Positions 59,089 to 64,000 of a stretch of DNA of 64,000 bases are shown in pieces (the first letter of the stretch is position 1; every line of letters begins with the position of its first letter). The position numbers were made by a program, and so were the translations under genes. The DNA is from Merluccius polli (Eukaryota > Chordata > Actinopteri > Gadiformes > Merlucciidae). The notes beneath the pieces are model-generated. The model was given only the letters and a program-made list of their open reading frames with translations, searched no databases and was not told the origin of the DNA. The stretch lies in assembly GCA_030340625.1 (NCBI GenBank), contig JAOPHQ010005491.1:1-64000 (forward strand). Reading direction: 5' to 3'.

Positions 59089-60678
59089 CTATCCAGACAT
59101 AATGTGAATCAGTCTGTTAACTGGCTTGATAATGCGACCAATCCTAGACCTTACTCGTGTGGATAAACTTGGATTTTCACGATTGACAGCTGAAACTACT
59201 GTGCCCCTCTGTGTGTCCGTACTCCGTATGTCACTAGCACTGTCCCCGTGTGTTGTGACGGTCTGGCCATCAGTTTGTGTGAATGTGTGCGTATCTGAGT
59301 CACAACTGACAGTCAGTCTCTCCGTGTTACTGTCAGCAACGTCCACACCCATGTCATTAACAGACACAGGTCCACCGTCAGGGGCAATAGAGTGGTCTTC
59401 AGACATCTCCGGATCATTGTCAGAGACAAGGGAGACTGAAGCTATTCCGTCACTATCAACTGATCCAACATGTGGGCAGTCAGGGAAAGGTGACAGAGCA
59501 ATCCACTCAACAGTTCTCCTCACAAGATCTGCGGGCTCTGGGACGGCTACAACTTCACCTCCAACACTCTCGTTCTGCACCCGTCCCTCCTGTGTGTCCT
59601 GAGATCCTAGACGAGAACTTAGTCCAGAGACTGCACTCATCCCTTCTTGCGAAGAACCTCGTCCCACAGCAGATGCAGGAACGTCACTAGGACCTGACAG
59701 CTGAGAGGTAGACAAAGAGGGAACTGGATCAGACAGCACACTCACGTCCTCCACGGGCAGGAAATTCACCAGCATTAGCAGGTTACGGTGGACAACTCTC
59801 TCCTGGCCAGTGGTTGTATCACAGATTTTGTAAGTGTGCGTTTCAACGTTCCTGCCCACAACAGTGTAAACAGTGGACTCCCAACGATCTGCCACTTTCC
59901 TCTTTCCTCTTTCCTTCTTGTTCGCCACAAGTACACGGTCACCAATGTCAATGGTGGGACCTCTTGCCCTTCTGTTGTAAAGTTCCGTTTGACGGTGCTG
60001 TTCTTTCTTGGCATGTTCCTGGGCTATCAACATGGCATCCTTCAGATCTTTCTCCAGGGATGCTACATACTTGTCATAGCTGACCACAGCAGGATCATTC
60101 AAAACCGCGTGAAAGAGCACATCGATGGGCAGACGAGGGGTGCGTCCAAACATCAAATAAAAAGGTGCATACCCTGTTGTCTCGTGGATTGTGCTGTTGT
60201 ACATGAGTGTCAATGTCTGAAGTCGCCTTGGCCAAGTGGCTTTTATGTCTGGAGCGAGAGCACGGATCATGTTACCTAGAGTTCTATTGAAACGTTCCAC
60301 ACTTCCATTGCCCATGGGGTGGTACGGGATGGTGTGTGACTTCCTTATACCAGAGACTCTTAGTAGTTCAGTGATTAGTTCACTCTCAAAGTTGGCTCCC
60401 TGGTCACTGTGGATACGTTCTGGGAACCGGAACACACAAAAAAACTTGTCCCAGAGGACTCTTGCCACCTGCTTGGCTGACTGGTCTTTGCAGGGAAATG
60501 CCTGAGCCATTCTCGTAAAATGGTCAGTCACCACCAGCACGTCAACTGTCTTGTTCCTCACATCCTCGGCTGACCAGAAGTCAATGCAAACAAGCTGGAG
60601 CGGCCTGGTGGAAGTAATGCTTTCTAAGGGTGCCCTGTCAACAGGTGCTGACGATGCAACGCTTGCAGTTGCGGACAT
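59089..60678 (-). CDS. Gypsy pol, integrase core to C-terminus (529 codons)
   Basis: Integrates element cDNA. Catalytic D in CIDFWSAED, second D in HSDQGANFE, E in GSVERFNRTLG, about 35 residues after the second D as in retroviral-type integrases. Then YAPFYLMFGRTPRLPIDVLF and a GDRVLVANKK / VVHRNLLML segment of GPF/Y type. The last about 190 residues are Ser/Thr/Asp-rich and end RSRIGRIIKPVNRLIHIMSG. The ORF start is arbitrary: it follows a frameshift from the upstream frame. Confidence 0.85.
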   Translation of the reverse strand: MSATASVASSAPVDRAPLESITSTRPLQLVCIDFWSAEDVRNKTVDVLVVTDHFTRMAQAFPCKDQSAKQVARVLWDKFFCVFRFPERIHSDQGANFESELITELLRVSGIRKSHTIPYHPMGNGSVERFNRTLGNMIRALAPDIKATWPRRLQTLTLMYNSTIHETTGYAPFYLMFGRTPRLPIDVLFHAVLNDPAVVSYDKYVASLEKDLKDAMLIAQEHAKKEQHRQTELYNRRARGPTIDIGDRVLVANKKERGKRKVADRWESTVYTVVGRNVETHTYKICDTTTGQERVVHRNLLMLVNFLPVEDVSVLSDPVPSLSTSQLSGPSDVPASAVGRGSSQEGMSAVSGLSSRLGSQDTQEGRVQNESVGGEVVAVPEPADLVRRTVEWIALSPFPDCPHVGSVDSDGIASVSLVSDNDPEMSEDHSIAPDGGPVSVNDMGVDVADSNTERLTVSCDSDTHTFTQTDGQTVTTHGDSASDIRSTDTQRGTVVSAVNRENPSLSTRVRSRIGRIIKPVNRLIHIMSG

Positions 60679-61549
60679 GATCTCTTACATCTCTGTCAAG
60701 ACTGAGCCAGAAAAACCTCTGTCTGGCCAGCCCAACACTCCTGGACTGGCCCTGATGACCTGCATCACTATGAACACCCTTCAGGACAGCGGCTTTGAGG
60801 GACTCAGGGACCACATATTGATGCCGCTTGAACTTCGTAACTAGGTCTCTTGAAATTCTGTACAGTATGCCGCTGCTCAGAACAAGCTTCTCCCAGTGTT
60901 TTAAATATCTTAAGACTAAGACTGACTCTCGAGCACGCTCTCTCCTGGTAGGTCTGCGACGTCTTTCCACGTAATACAAGACCCGAGAGAGGGTTCTGTC
61001 TTTAAGTTGCTCGTCACAAAGTTCCTTCTCCGTGTACGCAGGCAGTGAATCCTGACCACCCGGGACCAACTGCGGCACATGGTGCAGAGCTGCAGCAGCA
61101 CGGGCCCTCGCTCCAGTCTCCCATTCAGTGTGTGATTGCAGGACAGCAGATACCTCATCCACCCCAATGCACTGGGCATGAACAAGCAAAGGAGCCGAGA
61201 TGATCTCACTGTGGCCATCACCTTGCTGTGAGATGCAGTGACGGGAGCTGCGGAAGCCATCTTGGACAGATCCACAGGTCACACCCTGATCCTCAGAAAG
61301 AAGGCTGCTATAAGGCTCCTGAAGTAGTCTGTGACTGACCTTTCCTTTCACAAAAGGCACACGGCTAAGGGCATCAGCAACCACATTCTTCGGACCTGGA
61401 ACGTACTTGATGTCGAAGTTGTAGCTGGCTAACTTGGCCACCCAGCGTTGCTCACAGCAGTCCAACTTTGGCTTTGTCATGATATGAGTCAACGGATTGT
61501 TGTCAGTCCACACTGTGAACCGATGACCCTTCAACCAGTGACTAAACTT
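60638..61549 (-). pseudogene. Gypsy pol, RNase H end and integrase zinc-binding domain
   Basis: From the insertion site the frame reads KFSHWLKGHRFTVWTDNNPL, then the RNase H end VPGPKNVVADALSRVPF, a linker, and the HHCC zinc-binding motif closing with NCKRCIVSTC and a stop at 60638. It continues in another frame as the integrase core, so a 1-nt frameshift lies near 60650-60670. Confidence 0.85.
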
Positions 61550-63555
61550 CCCAGGTAAAAAAGTAATATACTTTAATGTACTAAAAATGTACTTAATTTT
61601 TTGAAAGTACATTTCTAGCACATTTTCACTTTATGTGTTAAAATAAAGTAAACCAAAAATATATTATAAATGTATTAATTACAAATATATTATTTCCTCA
61701 GTAGTACTTCAGTTTACTTAGATAAAGTACACTATTTATTAATTCATATTAAGTATATTCATATAAAATATACTAACATTGAAATATATATAAGTGTTCG
61801 ATTAGTATATTTATTTATAATGTACTTCGAATGTGTTAAATATAAGTTTAATGTCAGTGTATTTGCATCTACTTTTATCAAGTGCACTTTTAGCACACTT
61901 TCAATAAGTTCACTTTTATAACACTTTTTTCATATCATTGTTAGCACAGCAGTGTTATAGTGCACTTAAAATAAGTATATTAATAATTGAATACTACTTC
62001 AGTGGTAAATTAGTGTATTCTTCATAAGTACACTATAAACCAGAACAAATTCATCAGTATGTAGCCATTTCTTTTAGTGTGCTAAGATCAGTTTAAAATA
62101 ATGTACAATAACAGTTAATTTCTTTAACTGACCTTTTCTCTTCAACCTTTTAAAATAATGTATTTTACCAGCAAAATGCAACAATGCTGTTATGTAACAA
62201 TACCTTTTCTAATTGAAAAAATATCCTTAATTTTCTATACCTATTTCAATTTTAAATTGTTAGCAATTAGTGTTATAAAGTATTTGGATTACTTCAACAC
62301 CACCGTTGTTTTTATGCAATATTTAAAAATTCATCCATTCTCCAAATGTAATGGTCAGTTTAATGTTCATCCCTGTCATTACTAGCCGACCAGCACCATG
62401 GCTACCTGCCTTGCACTGCTGGTTTCTCTGGAAGCTAAGCAGGGGCTGGTCTGGTCCATCTCTGGATGGGAGACCAGTTGGTGCTGGCAGTGGTGTTGGA
62501 GGGCCAGTAGGGGGTGCTCATCCCTCTGGCCTCTGTAAGATCCCCAATGCCCCGGGATGGAGACGGGGACTCCGTCCCGTCTAGAGCACCGTCTTTCGGA
62601 TGAGACGTTAAACCGAGGTCCTGACTCCCTGTGGTCACTAAAGATCCCGTGGCACTCATCGCAAGAGTAGGGGTGCTAACCCCGGTGTCCCGGCCAAAAT
62701 TCCCAACCCGGCTCTTGTACCATCATGGCCACCTAATCATCCCCTGGTCTCTAATTGGTTAGTTTCATTCCTCACCTCTCCGCTGTGCCAGTGTGTGGTG
62801 AGCGTTCTGGCGCATACTGGCTGCCGTGCATCACCCAAGTGGGTGCTACACTCTGGTAGCGGATGAGGTGTCATATCTCCCCCACACACACACACTATGT
62901 AAGCGCTTTGAGTGACCTCCAATAAAGCGCTATATAAATCCAATCAATTATTATTATTATTATTACATATAATTAGTGTACTCGCAGTATATTATTTTCA
63001 ATGTGTTAACAATATACTTAGTATACTAATGATATATAATGAGTGCTACTTTAGACATACTAAAGTACATCTTAGTGTACTTATCTGTACTATTTTGAGA
63101 CAACATTAAGATGAGCTATAGTATGCTTCAGTACAACTTTTTAATTTTTATTTGGTTTTTTTAAATATATTTAAAATACAATGGCAATACATTATGATTA
63201 AATTGGAAATACATTTCCAGTATATTCTAAATGTATTAATATTAATCTTAAAAGTGGATTTAAGTATACTTGAAAGCGAACTATAGAACATTATAAATAA
63301 GTACAGTATTAGTAGAGAAAAGTGTACTTAAGTATATTTAAGTTAATCTTAATGGTGTCTCAAAATAGTACAGTCAAGTACACTAAGATGTATTTTAGTA
63401 TATCTTAAGTAGCAATAATGATATATCATTAGTATACTAAGTACGTTTTTAGTACTCGAAAATAACACACTTTGAGTACAATCATTTTGTGCTTATGAAG
63501 TACACTAAGTGTGCTTAAATTTAGTATGTTAAAGTATACTTTTTTTTCGCCTGGG
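61550..63555. mobile_element. TIR element with TT duplication, class unresolved
   Basis: 2006 bp, AT-rich. Ends CCCAGGTAAAAAAGTA and TATACTTTTTTTTCGCCTGG then G, imperfectly inverted over about 35 bp; the whole length is rich in AGTATACT / AGTACACTT motifs in both orientations. TT on each side (61548-61549, 63556-63557) is a 2-bp target duplication; removal with one TT restores the pol frame. No transposase. Contains the SINE at 62385-62965. Confidence 0.8.
62385..62965 (+). mobile_element. 5S rRNA-derived SINE (SINE3 type)
   Basis: The head contains GGAAGCTAAGCAGGGGCTGG and GGATGGGAGACC, matching the A box and C box of the 5S rRNA internal promoter. The middle resembles deuterostome SINE cores (GTCTTTCGGATGAGACGTTA). 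The tail reads TAAGCGCTTTGAGTGACCTC and AAAGCGCTATATAAATCCAA, then (ATT)n. Sits inside the 61550-63555 element. Flanks share ATTAC. Confidence 0.85.
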
Positions 63556-64000
63556 TTGTCAGTGACAGCCCACTTCAGGGCTAGAAACTCCAACCGGTGT
63601 GCTGGGTAATTTCTCTGTGACTGAGAAAGTGACTTGCTGGCAAAAGCAATGGGCCTTGCCCTATTTTCCCCCTCCTCCATCTGAGATAGAACGGCCCCTA
63701 TGCCGTCAAGGGAAGCGTCCACAGACAGAATGAGAGGGCGGGTAAAATCAGGGTGAGCCAGCACAACTGATTCAGCTAGCGACAATTTCAATGTCTGGAA
63801 AGCCTTCTCCATGTCACTGGTCCAGTCAGCCGCACTCAACCTCCTGCACTGAGACCTGGGTTTGCACATCATTTTCCCTTTACTTTTGCGCTTCTGGCCA
63901 GACAACAGAGAGAAGAGGGGCTTGGCAATGGCGGAATAGTTGGGCACAAAGTGTTGGTAGAAGTTGACCATCCCCAGGAAAGACCTGACACGTCTCGCAG
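63556..64000 (-). pseudogene. Gypsy pol, RT thumb and RNase H start (partial)
   Basis: RT end (RVRSFLGMVNFYQHFVPNYS) and RNase H with catalytic Asp in LSVDASLDGIG and Glu in HRLEFLALKWAVTD. Broken at 63556 by the nested element; the frame resumes exactly at 61549. RT catalytic residues are beyond base 64000. Confidence 0.88.

Larger units (their letters stand above)
58117..64000 (-). mobile_element. Ty3/gypsy retrotransposon, 3' part, with nested insertion
   Basis: Reads right to left: end of reverse transcriptase (FLGMVNFYQHFVPNYSAIAK, from 63971), RNase H (DAS..GIGAVLSQ, then TDNNPLTHI and VVADALSR), integrase zinc-binding motif (HSDAGH, CKRC), integrase core D,D,E (CIDFWS, HSDQGANFE, GNGSVERFN), GPF/Y-like region and a hydrophilic tail ending near 59102, polypurine tract AGGGGAGGTGGG, 3' LTR 58117-58750. 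Order RT-RH-IN is canonical. The coding region has one frameshift near 60650-60670 and the insertion 61550-63555; otherwise long open frames remain, so it is fairly young. The 5' LTR, gag and most of RT are outside the window. Confidence 0.92.

Noticed and set aside
59126..59602. 158-codon plus-strand frame
   Set aside because: Shadow of the gypsy integrase C-terminal frame on the minus strand.
62385..62520. 5S rRNA gene
   Set aside because: Only the internal promoter boxes match; the 5' and 3' parts diverge and the unit continues into a SINE body and tail.
61550..63555. Intron within the gypsy pol gene
   Set aside because: No GT..AG boundaries; instead inverted ends and a TT duplication.

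Overview
The window is vertebrate nuclear DNA, almost certainly from a teleost fish. It holds multi-exon genes with GT..AG introns, lens crystallins, a G-protein-coupled receptor kinase, very many (AC)n/(CT)n tracts, and fish-type transposon debris: hAT, PIF/Harbinger, Ty3/gypsy including a Gmr1-type element, and tRNA- and 5S-derived SINEs. The species cannot be fixed from the sequence. There is no bacterial or phage content and no CRISPR.

Layout. (1) Bases 775-43446, minus strand: the 5' two thirds of grk3 (beta-adrenergic receptor kinase 2). Thirteen coding exons give codons 1-387; the rest of the kinase domain, the AGC tail and the PH domain lie beyond base 1. Its introns are full of nested transposons. 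(2) 46650-49535, minus strand: cryba4 (beta-A4 crystallin), complete, 196 aa, with a probable non-coding first exon and a TATA-like box. (3) 51177-54847, plus strand: crybb1 (beta-B1 crystallin), complete, 231 aa, with TATA box, non-coding first exon and AATAAA. cryba4 and crybb1 are divergent neighbours, as in mammals, and grk3 lies on the same human chromosome segment (22q), so gene content and order support the orthology calls. (4) 55386-64000: gene-free and built of retroelements. It holds a probable solo LTR split by a large fold-back DNA transposon, then the 3' end of a Ty3/gypsy element on the minus strand whose RNase H region is split by a 2-kb terminal-inverted-repeat element that itself carries a 5S-derived SINE.

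The genes: Grk3 phosphorylates activated G-protein-coupled receptors. The two crystallins are structural Greek-key lens proteins that associate with each other. No shared regulation of grk3 with the crystallins is visible.

Most notable: a 98-99 bp tandem repeat in crybb1 intron 4 that carries copies of the exon-4 end and its splice donor; a SINE remnant that supplies the apparent branch point of grk3 exon 11; a Gmr1-type retroelement (integrase before reverse transcriptase) on one side and a canonical-order gypsy element on the other; several transposon-in-transposon nests whose target-site duplications can be read directly; a 980-bp fold-back element flanked by a 6-bp repeat; and a nearly perfect 31-bp hairpin with a 3-nt loop. 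No wholly new gene system is evident.
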